64,000 bases of DNA, from NCBI RefSeq assembly GCF_000090795.2, contig NW_003546331.1:158817-222816 (forward strand), given 5' to 3'. This document shows positions 29,201 to 40,300 of this stretch, in pieces. The first letter of the stretch is position 1; each line of letters opens with the position of its first letter. The notes under the pieces are model-generated. The model worked only from the letters and a program-made list of their open reading frames with translations. It searched no databases and was not told where the DNA came from. Source of the stretch: Amphimedon queenslandica (Eukaryota; Porifera; Demospongiae; Haplosclerida; Niphatidae). A program made the translations under genes and the position numbers.

Positions 29201-31854
29201 TTACTATTCCTTCCAGTGGAGAGCTATCAATAGTAAATCTAGCGTGTGATTCAGTGCTAAGTATTACTCCAGCATATAGCTCATTCTCATAGTGTGGCAG
29301 ATCATCAGTATAAACTGCCTCTCCTGTTGCCTGAAGTATCGCTGATAGATGCATCTTTGGCTGACCAATAGTGTTATTCCCTGAACTGGATATTTGTTTA
29401 AAACCTTGCGACCCTTGGGCTGGAGCTTTCTGAAACTCCTAAAATTTTAGTACAAGTTTGATAAAAAATAAACAAGCACATGCTTTTATTGCAGAGGTTT
29501 CTTGTGGTGGTACTAGCTGAGGATTACACTGTTGAAGCACAGTGAGGTAGAACTTGTAAAAGAATGACAGAGCAAGACTGAGTCTATAATCAGGCATACC
29601 ACCAGGTACAGTCGGTTCCAATACTAGCTCATCCGTTAGACTATTCAATGATAACTGCAATAGATTATCGTCCCATTTCCTACACATAAAGAATCAGTGC
29701 TATACATGATACATGTAAGCTGTCATTACTAGCAAGTAATGACAGCTTACATGATGAATAAGAGCTATCATTACCTTCCAGTTAATTTTGATTCAGTTGC
29801 TGATGCTGTTATAGTTTTATATGACATACCACCAAAAGCCATTCTGATGTGCTCAACAGTTTTATGATCATTGTTAGAGAGACGTACAAACATACAGGAA
29901 TTGACAATGGCAATATCATCTTCTCTCCTCCTTGACTGCTTGAAGGATAACACATGGTCTGTCTATATCACGAAGACAGTATTAATCATTGTGCAAGATC
30001 TTCATTACATACCTTGTCTGTAAAGGGTATTACAACAGATTTCAGTATCTCGTTTGGTTTTAAAACAGTAGAACGATAACCAGTAAAGAAGGAGCTATCC
30101 ATTTTCAGTACACGCTCACCATCTATACATAATGTGAATACAATTGAGGCTACAGTATAATGCCAATTACCAATTGACTGAAGGTTTAATGTAGCACCAC
30201 TTGCTAGTAATACAGGATTCAAGTCAGAGATAGGACTAGCTGTAACAATATTCCCAGCAAAAGACTGTAAAAAATATCACAATCATTATTAGTTCATAAG
30301 CAACACCAATAAATAAACAGTTTTTATAGTATCAAATTAAGATAAAAGTATCACTTACTGATACATTGCGTATTTGAGCTCCAGCAAACCACTTGAGCAT
30401 ATTCAGTACAGCTTGCAATACTCCAGTAGTGTGAGAGGGCAGTTGAGTGATAGCAGTAGTAATGAAGTCCTTAAGATTAGATAGTGTTACTGATCCTCCT
30501 ACAAGCAATCCTTCATCTGTCAGCTTCAATTCCAAGAGCTCTGGAACATGTGAGGGACATATTAGTACTGGATATGTACAGCCTTTTTGTCTTCTTTCAA
30601 TCTCTATTAAAATAATACTTAAAATTAAATGGCACAATAATAACGATAGTGCTAACCAATTTCAGTGTTTCCCATAAGCAGTCTGTATTGAGGTTGATCC
30701 TTGTTTTTATTATGAGGGAAAGTGTTCCTCAATTGAAGCAATTCCTGCAATGATACTGGCCTATACCAAGACACTCTAGGGCCTTTGATTGCCAGAGATA
30801 ATGGTGGAACCTTGCCTGCAATCTATTATGGATTTAAACCAACAAGGTTATAAGAAGTACCGAAGCAGCATACCTTTAGTGCTGGAGGAAATATGACTTC
30901 TTGATTTGGATCAAGAGGGATAAACTTTGTTGCATCAAAGAGTTTTGGAGCCTCAGCAGTGTTACCATTCTCTCCTTCTTTACAAGGACAATAATCAGAG
31001 CAGAACGTCCTATATCCATCCAGTATAGGTCTATAGCCAGTACACCTGCAGAGATTCCCTTCAAAAGTATGCTCCATTTCTTCCTGAGTTGGGGATGGGT
31101 TGTTTCTTAGTAGCGTATACATGGACATTACAAAGCCAGGAGTACAGAAACCACACTGGGAGCCATGAGCTTTTGCTATCCTTTCCTAAATGAAAAATGA
31201 AATACTGGTAAAGTCCCTCATACACACAATGCTAGCCACATTGAATGAAAATATTTTCTGTTTTTTCAACAAGTTAATTACAAGATATGCCATTTACTTG
31301 GCACGGATGAAGCTTTTTAGAGTTTCCAATGCCCTCGACTGTAATGACAGAGAGACCATCCATTGAGCATAAAGGAGCCAAACAAGCATTGACTGAGTAA
31401 TGCCTGCCATGATGATATACAATATATGTCATCAGTCTTTACCATAGCAGTAATAATTCTGCAGTTACTTTATTTTGTCTTTAGAATCGTCATAATAAGA
31501 TACCATTACTGTACAAGCTCCACAGCCACCCTCACCGCAACCAAGCTTTGTCCCTGTTAGGCCAGTCTTTGAGCCTATCCTTACTATAAATGCATTCATT
31601 CAATGTAAATTTAAAATAAGTGGCTTACAATGATGATGCAGGTAAGTCAGCAGTGTCATTTCAGGATCTGGATCTTGTACAATAACCTGTTAATGAGATG
31701 GGGCACTGACTATAACCACAAAACTTCTCCGCATTTAGCCTAATTAGATCTAGTATCATGCATCATACTAGACTGCATGCACCCATACCTCATGTCCATT
31801 GACAAAGAAGCGAATGAAGCTCACACTTTTCACTTCCACACTAGTCTCCTCCAT
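26285..31854 (-). CDS. XDH: Xanthine dehydrogenase (molybdo-flavoprotein)
   Basis: Oxidises hypoxanthine and xanthine to urate. About 20 exons. N-terminal 2Fe-2S domain: [15 protein letters not shown] (near 31540), then [20 protein letters not shown] and [19 protein letters not shown] (near 31030). FAD domain: LLMGNTEI (near 30670) and [12 protein letters not shown] (near 30080), where FFxGYR is the XDH-type rather than aldehyde-oxidase-type motif. Molybdopterin domain: [10 protein letters not shown] (28770), [13 protein letters not shown] (28545), LERALLH (28150), [14 protein letters not shown] (28040), [12 protein letters not shown] (27340), [18 protein letters not shown] (26810), [12 protein letters not shown] (26560). 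Equivalents of bovine Arg880 and Glu1261 are present; the Glu802 position is Gln. The preferred end is after a 48-bp intron (VDEKMKEKF...NVIP, stop 26285-26287); without that splice the stop is at 26379-26381. Start at 31854 gives [20 protein letters not shown]. Confidence 0.94.
29713..29752. other. Perfect 18-bp hairpin in an XDH intron
   Basis: Arms ATGTAAGCTGTCATTACT (29713-29730) and its exact reverse complement (29735-29752) around the loop AGCA. It lies between exons coding for the FAD/Mo linker of XDH. It may be a remnant of a small inverted-repeat transposon or an RNA hairpin; the stem is short for a sponge microRNA precursor. Confidence 0.85.
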
Positions 31855-32223
31855 GTCTACTTAGCAATGACTAATGAGGGCGAGACTAAATGAGGGCTGG
31901 AGGTCAAGAAAGTAAACAATTTCCTAAGAAGCGCAGCGGTAGTTCCTTTGATTATGATTGAACACAGTAAGAACCGGAGATAAAAATAGTCTAGATGTAC
32001 CAAATTGGCAAACTACTGTTCACTAAACAGCAGTGAGTCACTTCTCTAGAAGCAGATCACAGACCGCAAGACTTAGACCGGATGACCACCCACTCACATT
32101 AAGAATAGAAAATTAAGAAAAGCAGGGCTCTGAGAAAAGATAATGATCTTACTAAATAATTATTATAACAATAATTTGGATAATTATTGGTAATAAACAT
32201 GTTATTGAGTGTTGCGTCTCTTC
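31855..32223. other. XDH 5' / AVL9 3' intergenic segment
   Basis: 369 bp between two same-strand (minus) genes. It must carry the AVL9 3' UTR and the XDH promoter. Apart from AT-rich sequence near 32150-32210 and a small direct repeat of GACCG/AGACCGG words near 32060-32085, nothing specific is seen. Confidence 0.5.
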
Positions 32224-33876
32224 TTAATCATCACTATCTGATTCTGCAGTTGCTCCTAGTAGATTAGTCACTGCAGATGAGCTCCAATGCCACCAATGAC
32301 TCACCTTCTCACTAACACTGTTCTTTAAGTCACCTACAATTAAAAATATGCATTCAAATTTTTAATAAAAACACATAATGAATAAAATAACAAAATTCAT
32401 CATTTTTACAAATTATATTATTATGTTAGATATAGGTGTACCTTTAATAGTGGAGCAGATAGAATAACTGTGCTTATTTACATTACAATTAATTTGATAA
32501 GAAGCCTCTCTCTACTAACCTGTTTTACGCACTAATTTCTCTACATTGTCTGATCCGACTAGCTCAGTTGCTTCAACAAGTAAATGATGTTTAATGTCAC
32601 TAAAGGAAAGATCTCCTTGACACACGTGGCCAGGCTGAACCACAGTTTGTGGAACTGACTCAACCCACTTACGATACGAGAACGTCTTTGAGAAACTTTG
32701 AACAAAATGTAAATTAAAGTCATTTAGTGTGTCCGGATTGCCATTACGAACAGACGAGAGTAAAGAAAGTAGGTATGACTTGAATTGGGCTTGTATCCAT
32801 TCTACACTTCCATTCCAATTTGTAATAGTTGCACTCTCCGAAGGAACACTGCCCCTTGTTCCTCTTTCATCTCCTGACGCCACACCCTCTTTAATTAATG
32901 TACAAAACCTTAGATCAGCTGTTGAGAGGTTCAGCGAAGCATACAAACTAGTCTTGTGAATCTCGATTGCTTTAGTCTCCATCACAAAGCAAATGTCACA
33001 CAATTCGCTAGCTCTTTTATAAAACAGCGGATTAGACACACCCACCAACATGCCCCTCTCGTCCTCAAGTGATGATAACTGTCTCAACTCTTGCAATGGA
33101 AGGTATGGCTGTACGTAAAGTTTAGTCTTTAATGGTAATCCGTATTCATTCACTAATGATTGGTCAATCAAGGATTGATAATAAAGAGGGAAAAGGGAGA
33201 GGAGCGATGTCACAAGATGACTAACATCACTCGGATTATGTCCGTATACAAGAACCCTCTTCTCTAATAAAACTGCTTTAAATAATTGAAGTATGCTGTG
33301 TTGGTAGAGCTCAATCAGTCCTGCCAATTTATTATTATGACAGCAGGCACGAAGAGCTAAATCAAGTGTGAGTGTAGCATTGAGATTATGATACGTGTGA
33401 ATCAGTAGTTCTCTGTCATTGAGATCCTTTGCATTGAAATACGCATGAATCGTTAGTTCTACCTTTGATATGAGGAAGTCGTATATCGGCCATTTTGATA
33501 TCACGCATATTGATTTCTGTACGGTTGATCTCGTGATATCGCTTGATACTGATGTTAATTCGTTTGAGTCAATCTGACGATAGCAACTGACACCATATAC
33601 GACCCCGTCTTCAGTTGGGAGGGTAAATGTGACGTGTCCTTCTCTGTAGTTATGGCAGCCATCTGGGAGGGCAATGTGGGGTAGAGACCTCCATTGCTGA
33701 GGGAGTGATTCCGTCAGGCTAGCTGAAGCTGTGTCTGTAGTATTGATGGGAGGGTAAGAGTACTCTACTGTTGATCCTTTCTGATGATGAAATCCTATTA
33801 AAAATATTTGCATCATTGGTGATGATTCCGCCATGTTAGCCATCTTTAGAGGCAGAGGAGTGGTGATCTTATTCAT
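32224..33876 (-). CDS. AVL9: AVL9 homologue (DENN-related late secretory protein)
   Basis: AVL9 family proteins carry a divergent DENN module and act in late secretory traffic and cell migration. Two exons: 33876-32515 and about 32334-32224. FLIGFHHQKGSTVEYSYPP, LPHIALPDGCHNYREGHVTF, VYGVSCYRQID and TVQKSICVISKWPIYDFL match the N-terminal half; LFKAVLLEKRVLVYG, SLLSLFPLYY, YGLPLKTKLYVQPYLPLQ and STADLRFCTLIKEGV the C-terminal half. About 490 residues against about 650 in human; the long acidic disordered insert between the two halves of the vertebrate protein is absent. The last exon encodes SVSEKVSHWWHWSSSAV and ends in SDSDD. Several in-frame Met codons lie in the first 21 residues, so the exact start is uncertain. 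Confidence 0.92.
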
Positions 33877-33995
33877 GATTAGATTTAGATGTGTGCTGAC
33901 AGTGCAACAATCTCGCCCGATATTTCAGATCACCTGACCTGAGCTGAGTGAACCTCGTAGATAGCAAATTGGGAGTTGGAGCTACAAAGAGACTC
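33877..33995. promoter_or_regulatory. Shared promoter region of AVL9 and the ankyrin gene
   Basis: 119 bp between the AVL9 start and the first ATG of the ankyrin ORF. The + reading frame is open upstream to 33948 but has no ATG there. A CAG acceptor-like site (TATTTCAG near 33928) leaves room for an upstream non-coding exon. Inferred from geometry. Confidence 0.4.
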
Positions 33996-36644
33996 ATGTC
34001 AATAGATCTATCTACTTTGCACCATTACTATCGTAGTGATTATGAGCTCGAATCACCAGAACGTCTGGGATTGCAGCATCTAATTCCAATGGTGGATGGG
34101 TTGGTGGAATGGCATAGATTTGGCACTCTCCTCAACGTTCCTCAAAATGTGCTACGTAAACTGGAAGAGGAGCATCCTAGAAATATTGACCGTAGAGTGA
34201 CTGAAATTCTACGTTACTGGTTAGAAAATGATGCAGATCCAAAATATTACGAAGTGTTAGATGCACTGGAAAAAATACCTAATGAGAGGTATTTAGTTAA
34301 AGATTTTATCGCAAAAATAAGGTCAAAAGTACAGTTTCCAAAACCGCCATTGAAGGAGATAAGCATTACACATCAAGAAAAGCTGGCTGATTCTCTCAAA
34401 GAAATGCAAAAAAAGTTTGCTCGCTTTGTCACAAAGATACAAGAAGCCTTAGAAAATTTAGGAAATTTTCAAAAGATCTATCGATTTGTTGTTAATTATC
34501 TTCAAGACACATTTACACCACGACGTGATCCTGAAAATATCATTCAACTATTTATTAGTCTACAGGGACATTACTGCTTTATGAACTATGAAATATTGAA
34601 AGAGATAGCATGCGAATTTGTCGAAAAGGATTTGAAAGAAAGCATGCATGAATATAAAAAGGCCTTGAACAAATGGCAGAAATCTACTACAGTGCGAGAG
34701 TTTAAGGTAGCAATGGAAAAGGCAGCTAAACCAGCGATTGATGATCCATCTCCTGATCAATGTCTAGAATGTCTAGTAATGTTGAAATTAGAAGGTGAAT
34801 GGTTAAAAATAACCATTGAAAATTTGCAAAGGCTACTCAAATATCTTTTTGGTGGAAAAAGATCGATTTTCACCAGGATAAAAATTATAGAGGGATCAGT
34901 AATTGTTCGTGCATTAGCTCCTAAATCAGAAATGCTTTCACTTCTTTGTAAATCTAGTCGGAAATGCAAAGAACTATTATACCTCGGTGTTTTGAGCATA
35001 CAAGTGGGGAGCTTATATTTTGAAGCATTGCCCGTTTTTCCATGCCTCAGTTTTACTTTTGAACTTGGATTATGTGAGGCTATTAATAAGCATTGCAATC
35101 TTGATTTGATAAGGTTTCTGTTAGACATTGGAACCAAAATCAATGCTGAAGGTCTTGCTGGCCTAACTCCATTAATGATGGCAGCTAGCTACAATAATGT
35201 AGCAGCTATATCTCTACTGGCTGAGTATAAGGCAGATTTAGAATTGTTTTCTGAAAGTCATCCTCCTAGCTCAGCAATTCACTTTGCTATAGTGGATGGC
35301 AGAAAAGAAGCTGCCGAAATCTTGCTTGATTTAGGTGTACCTCCTAACCTTCACAATCCTATAATAGGAATCACACCACTTATGGCAGTAGCTATGACCA
35401 ATCAGGAGGAAATTTTCGCTGTGCTCATGGATCGTTATCAAGATAGAGTAATGATAGATTTTCAGGATATCAATGGGTTTACAGCATTACTGTATGCTTG
35501 TCAACATGGCTACACTTTCATTGTTGAAAGATTACTTAAAGCTAAAGCAAACACAAATTTGAAAGTAAAAAATGGTTTGACAGCTTTGCATCTAGCCTGC
35601 TACTTGGGTCATCAAGAATTAGTTAAGCAACTACTTAACTGTAATGCAGACCCAAACATCTCGTTACAAGATGGAACTACTCCTCTCATAACAGCTACTT
35701 ACTACAAATACTACAAAATAGTGAAGCTCTTACTTCAATCAAGCGCTTTAGTTGATACACAAACTGACAGCACTACAGGTCAAGCAACTGCTCTTCTTAT
35801 AGCTAGTGTTGATGATGATGTTCAAATGATGTTTCTTTTGCTAAATGCTAAAGCTAACGTTAATATTAAAGATGCTGCTGGCATGACACCAATGCATAAA
35901 GCATGCTTCAATGGAAATAAAGAAATGGTTCAGCGTTTGCTTGAAAATGGAGCCAATCCCAATTTATGCACATTAACTGGAGACACACCATTGCATACAG
36001 CTTTTTGTGGCAAAATTAATGCTGAAATTATTCGATTGATTTTGGCTGCTGGTGCCAATCCTAATGCTGTTGAAAAGACTTACAAACTCACACCGTTGCA
36101 TTTAGCATGCTGTATGAATGAGATAGCAATAATAGAAACATTGCTAAGTGCTGATAAAATTAACATCAATGTGCTAGATGTAAATGGTCGTACTCCTTTG
36201 TCCTTTGCTTCTTCACTTGGTCACAGCAAGGCAGTTGAAATTTTACTCAAGGCTGGGGCTAACACTGAATTAGGAGAAAATATTTGTGGTTGGACACCTA
36301 TCTTTTTTGCTGCTGCGGTGGGGCATCTTGAAACGCTAACTCTTCTCCTTGAGCATGGAGCCATTCTTAAGGAGGACAACGATGGCAGAACACCACAAGC
36401 AATAGCAGAGCAAACGGGTCATTTGGAAGCCCATAAAATTCTTTCTAAAGGTTATGTTGCCCAAGAATACAAAAAAGTTGTTACTTTAGCTCCTTTAAAA
36501 AGTGTTCAACCATTAGAGTTGATTGAATCTTACTGCAAAAGTATTTTATCACAAGTAAAATCTTTGAGGAATATTTTCAGCAACTTCTTTAAACAATTTG
36601 AACATTTTGCTGGGTCTAAAGTAACAGCTGGCGCTGTACAATAA
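33996..36644 (+). CDS. Intronless Death-domain / ankyrin-repeat protein
   Basis: 882-residue protein in one uninterrupted exon, in a region where almost every other gene is split. The ATG at 33996 is the first Met of the frame. Residues about 24-111 form a Death-fold domain: LVEWHRFGTLLNVPQNVLRK, then RRVTEILRYWLEND and YYEVLDALEKI, the helix pattern of sponge and cnidarian Death domains. Residues about 115-350 are helical and charged with no match I recognise (AEKLADSLKEMQKKFARF-like helices). From about 360 to 840 there are some 14 ankyrin repeats (GLTALHLACYLGHQELVKQL, GMTPMHKACFNGNKEMVQRL, GWTPIFFAAAVGHLETLTLL). The C-terminal 40 residues are basic and helical. Such combinations suggest a cytosolic adaptor in innate-immune or apoptotic signalling, but no partner is indicated by the neighbours. 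Confidence 0.88.
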   Translation: MSIDLSTLHHYYRSDYELESPERLGLQHLIPMVDGLVEWHRFGTLLNVPQNVLRKLEEEHPRNIDRRVTEILRYWLENDADPKYYEVLDALEKIPNERYLVKDFIAKIRSKVQFPKPPLKEISITHQEKLADSLKEMQKKFARFVTKIQEALENLGNFQKIYRFVVNYLQDTFTPRRDPENIIQLFISLQGHYCFMNYEILKEIACEFVEKDLKESMHEYKKALNKWQKSTTVREFKVAMEKAAKPAIDDPSPDQCLECLVMLKLEGEWLKITIENLQRLLKYLFGGKRSIFTRIKIIEGSVIVRALAPKSEMLSLLCKSSRKCKELLYLGVLSIQVGSLYFEALPVFPCLSFTFELGLCEAINKHCNLDLIRFLLDIGTKINAEGLAGLTPLMMAASYNNVAAISLLAEYKADLELFSESHPPSSAIHFAIVDGRKEAAEILLDLGVPPNLHNPIIGITPLMAVAMTNQEEIFAVLMDRYQDRVMIDFQDINGFTALLYACQHGYTFIVERLLKAKANTNLKVKNGLTALHLACYLGHQELVKQLLNCNADPNISLQDGTTPLITATYYKYYKIVKLLLQSSALVDTQTDSTTGQATALLIASVDDDVQMMFLLLNAKANVNIKDAAGMTPMHKACFNGNKEMVQRLLENGANPNLCTLTGDTPLHTAFCGKINAEIIRLILAAGANPNAVEKTYKLTPLHLACCMNEIAIIETLLSADKININVLDVNGRTPLSFASSLGHSKAVEILLKAGANTELGENICGWTPIFFAAAVGHLETLTLLLEHGAILKEDNDGRTPQAIAEQTGHLEAHKILSKGYVAQEYKKVVTLAPLKSVQPLELIESYCKSILSQVKSLRNIFSNFFKQFEHFAGSKVTAGAVQ

Positions 36645-36867
36645 AACATTTATTATTCATTAAATTTTAATTTGCTAATTTTTGTCATATTTTTAGTGAG
36701 ATAATTAATTTTTTATTGGTATCCTGTTTATTTACAAATGTGTCATTTTAAGGTGTTAAATGATATGTCCAGCATTGTTATTAGTTTAAGTAATCAAGCA
36801 GTGTTGCACTTTGTTGATTATCAAATATCACCTCAAGAATAACAAAAGCAGTCAAATGCATTACAAC

Positions 36868-37322
36868 CAGTGGCGGATCTGGGTGCAAGTTGATGGTAGG
36901 GCCAGGAAGTGGGTGTGTCCACTTTTCAACCAGTCATTTTATGGTTGGCCATTTTTATGATGGGTTTCAACAATTTCCTTATCTATGCAGTGCTTATAAT
37001 GCTCTTCAAGCACTTGTACAGGAGATTGCACTATCTTTGCAACAAGAGTAGAATTGGAAATCTTCCTTACCTTCCTTATAAGGGAGTAACAGCTACTTAA
37101 TTGTTATCCTCAATAATAAATCACCCACTTAACAAAATAAACCAACTAAAACCCTTGTTGCAAGGATTATGCAATCTCCTGTAAGTACTCTGGTGTGGCT
37201 TGTGGTTTGCTTTATCAAAACTTGAGGCAGGGAATTGTTTACATTGCATCTAATGAATCTCATTACTGACTTCTGATGCCCGGGCCATGGCCCGTCTAGG
37301 CCCGGGCCCAGATCCGCCACTG
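36868..37322. mobile_element. Complete hAT-type non-autonomous transposon (455 bp)
   Basis: Perfect 16-bp terminal inverted repeats, CAGTGGCGGATCTGGG at 36868 and its reverse complement ending at 37322. An exact 8-bp target-site duplication ATTACAAC flanks it (36860-36867 and 37323-37330). The length of the duplication and the CAGTG-type ends are those of the hAT superfamily. The right end contains nested GCCCGGGC palindromes (37279-37310). There is no transposase; the 63-codon open frames inside are meaningless. The insertion lies between the convergent ankyrin and RacGEF genes, one base from the RacGEF stop codon. Confidence 0.95.
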
Positions 37323-37323
37323 A

Positions 37324-40300
37324 TTACAACAATGTTAATTCATACTCAGAGTCTATTGAGTCATTAATTGATGTCTTGCTTAGTTTAGGTGGTCTAAGAG
37401 GAGATGGTCTGGTCACATCATGTGATACCAAAACTTTAGACATATGTTGCTTGACTGGACTCAAACTGCCACTAATATTAGTATAAAGAGCTAACTGAGC
37501 TGTAATTGATTCTTGCAATATTTGTATTGCAACTGATTTCTCTTCTGGTGACCTGAATATCACAAAGAATTTTTATGCACTTGACAAATTTGTTAGAATG
37601 ACTCACTTGCTTCTCAGTGTGTATGTTATTGTTTGACTGGCAACTTGACGTCCTTTCTGCACTATCTGCCACATTGATGACACTCCTATTAATAATAAAT
37701 AACAATAAACAATATTCATGCATACACTGTACATATGTACCATCAGAGTCAGGCAGGTCATTCACTTTGCATTGAGCTAAAGGTAAAAGTGCTCTATGAC
37801 TAATGTCATCAAATGATATTGATTGCTGTGTTAGACTAGCCTATATAAAGATACATTAACTAATTCATAGTATGTATTTATTATTATAATACCTTGCTGG
37901 GACGACGCTTTACTGTCTGCTCAATACACAGTAACATTACATTACTGTTGAACACTAAACAATGTATATATAATACAAGGACTTTGATTCACTTGGTTTT
38001 TACCGAAACATTGCATCTCTGGTCCTTGTCCCTTCCTCCAACCACGTCCCATTGTACCAGGTGCATTCAACCACATGACTGTCATGTGACTCAATAACTC
38101 ACTGACACGGACACTGATACCAAACTAGTACAAGTATTTAAAGGAATAATGTCCATGAAATAGTTATCTCTATTATGCTACTAAGTAACTGACCTCTACT
38201 AGCCCTGATACTTCTAGTATTGTATCAAATACATTAGCGTACGACTCAGTAACTCTTTTCACTTCATTAATGTACTCAGTAACCATTGAAACAGATGTTA
38301 GTGTATCTAATTATATTAAAACATTCATCATCATTGTAATTTCAATTTTTGATTGATGGCAAAACCTTTTAAAATTTGATGCTCTTCCGAGTCTTTATCA
38401 GACATGTCTTTAAGTGCTTGTAGGAACAAAGGATATCGAAGAAGACGCTATAAATTAAAGTATTGTAATGTTTTTATTCATAGATGTGTAGTGTGTTTAT
38501 TATACAGAGTAGTCGTGCACCACCACTCACCAATACTGGTTTGATCAATAATGCTGTGAGTGTAAGCGATGGGCTTTGTTTTGGGTTCCTGACCTCAAGA
38601 AACTCTTCCATTTCCTGACGATTAGTAACATTAACTAAAACAAATACATCACGCATTATAGTTTAGTGATGCTGCCATTCTTACTGAGAATGTACTCAAG
38701 CTCATGCTGCGCTGCACAGAATTGGCTGTACTGTCTAAATGTATCCAAGTGATTCATGAATGCATCTGATAGTTCTTTAACAAGAATCTGTAGGTATAAA
38801 TAGTGACTATAAATTTCTTAATACATTATAAATGCAATGTATAGTAGTAGATGGATGATCAGTTGTCATCAAAAATGGCTAGAAGCTAAAAGTCCCTGTA
38901 CTATATAGTACAGGGTTGTTGACCAAATTTTGTCAAAAATGAAAAAGAGAGAATTTCCCACTTTTATAATTTTTTCTGATACAAATACATGTATTTATGT
39001 CTTGTAGAAAGTTTAAGCTGATTCCGATCAAAATTGAATTTTTTACAAATTTTAAAAGTTACTCCAAAATCAGGCCAAAGTCCCTGTACTGTAGTACAGG
39101 GTTGTTGGCCAAATTTTGTCAAAAATGAAAAAGAGAGAATTCTCCACTTTTATAATTTTTTTCTGATACATATACATGTACTTATGTTGTGTAGAAAGTT
39201 TAAGCTGATTCCGATCAAAATCGAATTTTTTAAAAATTTTAAAAGTTACTCCAAAATCAGCCCAGTCCCTGTACTTTAGTACAGGGACTTAACCTTAACA
39301 TTAACCTTAACATTCTCTGGGTCATCAGGAGACTTGTCAGGTAGTTCCTGCATTTAAAGAAACTAATGCTACAATAGTCAATAAATAAATGAATTACTTC
39401 AATTCTTCCAAAGAACTGCTTCTGTTGAATGACTACACTGAGGACACTGTCATATATAAAACTAATTTTATCCCGAGGAAGAAACAGCTCATATTTCATA
39501 GGCTCCAAATATCGATCCACAAGCAAATCTAATGCCTGTATATAAGTATATACACACTAACTCATGAAATTTTTTTACACCCTTTGTATTTACCTTCACA
39601 TGCTCCTTCTCACTTTCAACAATTTCTCTAACACATTTGAACATTTTCTGCTGTGGGCTCATTGGTGGACTGGGAACTTCATCGTCAGTTTCTTGAGTTT
39701 CAGCCTCCTCGTATGCCTTCCACCTATCAAGGAGGCCAGTTACCTCTAACGAGCCCTAAATGAGATGAGAAATATAAGGCAAGTTATAAATGTAGACAAA
39801 CTTTAATCAGTTGAAGTACTCTGTCTTCATCTGGCTCCAAATTGTCCTCTGACTCACTTGCTGTCAGACTACCGGAACTCCCTCCAAGTTTATGCAAGTC
39901 CTCAGCTAAAAGATATCAAGTATCGGTATATGCTCATACTTGCCTGATTGACTCACTGCTTGGTAGGGGAACAATCAAATCATCTAGCTTCATCTTCTTT
40001 TCCTGCGTTGGAGGAGAAGGACAGACAAGATCATTGAGGTGTAGTAGAGTAGTGCGTCCAGCAACGCCTACAGGAGCTTTATAATGTCTCGTACGAACAG
40101 TCAGTGTAAAGTTTGACTCTTAATAGAATAGATCTATTTATCAATAGCTTGACTACTGATATAGGATACCTTCAACTGCTGATAGTACTTCATTCCATGA
40201 CATGTGAGCCACTGTCTGATCGTCAATTAAAACAACTTCATCTCCTTTACTCAATCCTATTAGTATGTGCATGGTATCTTAGTGTACATTGCTGGTACGT

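Noticed and set aside
34757-35143. 128-codon minus-strand open frame inside the ankyrin gene
   Set aside because: Shadow of the 882-codon + strand frame; no recognisable motif.
36909-37320. Short open frames on both strands inside the hAT-type element
   Set aside because: Too short and without transposase motifs; the element is non-autonomous.
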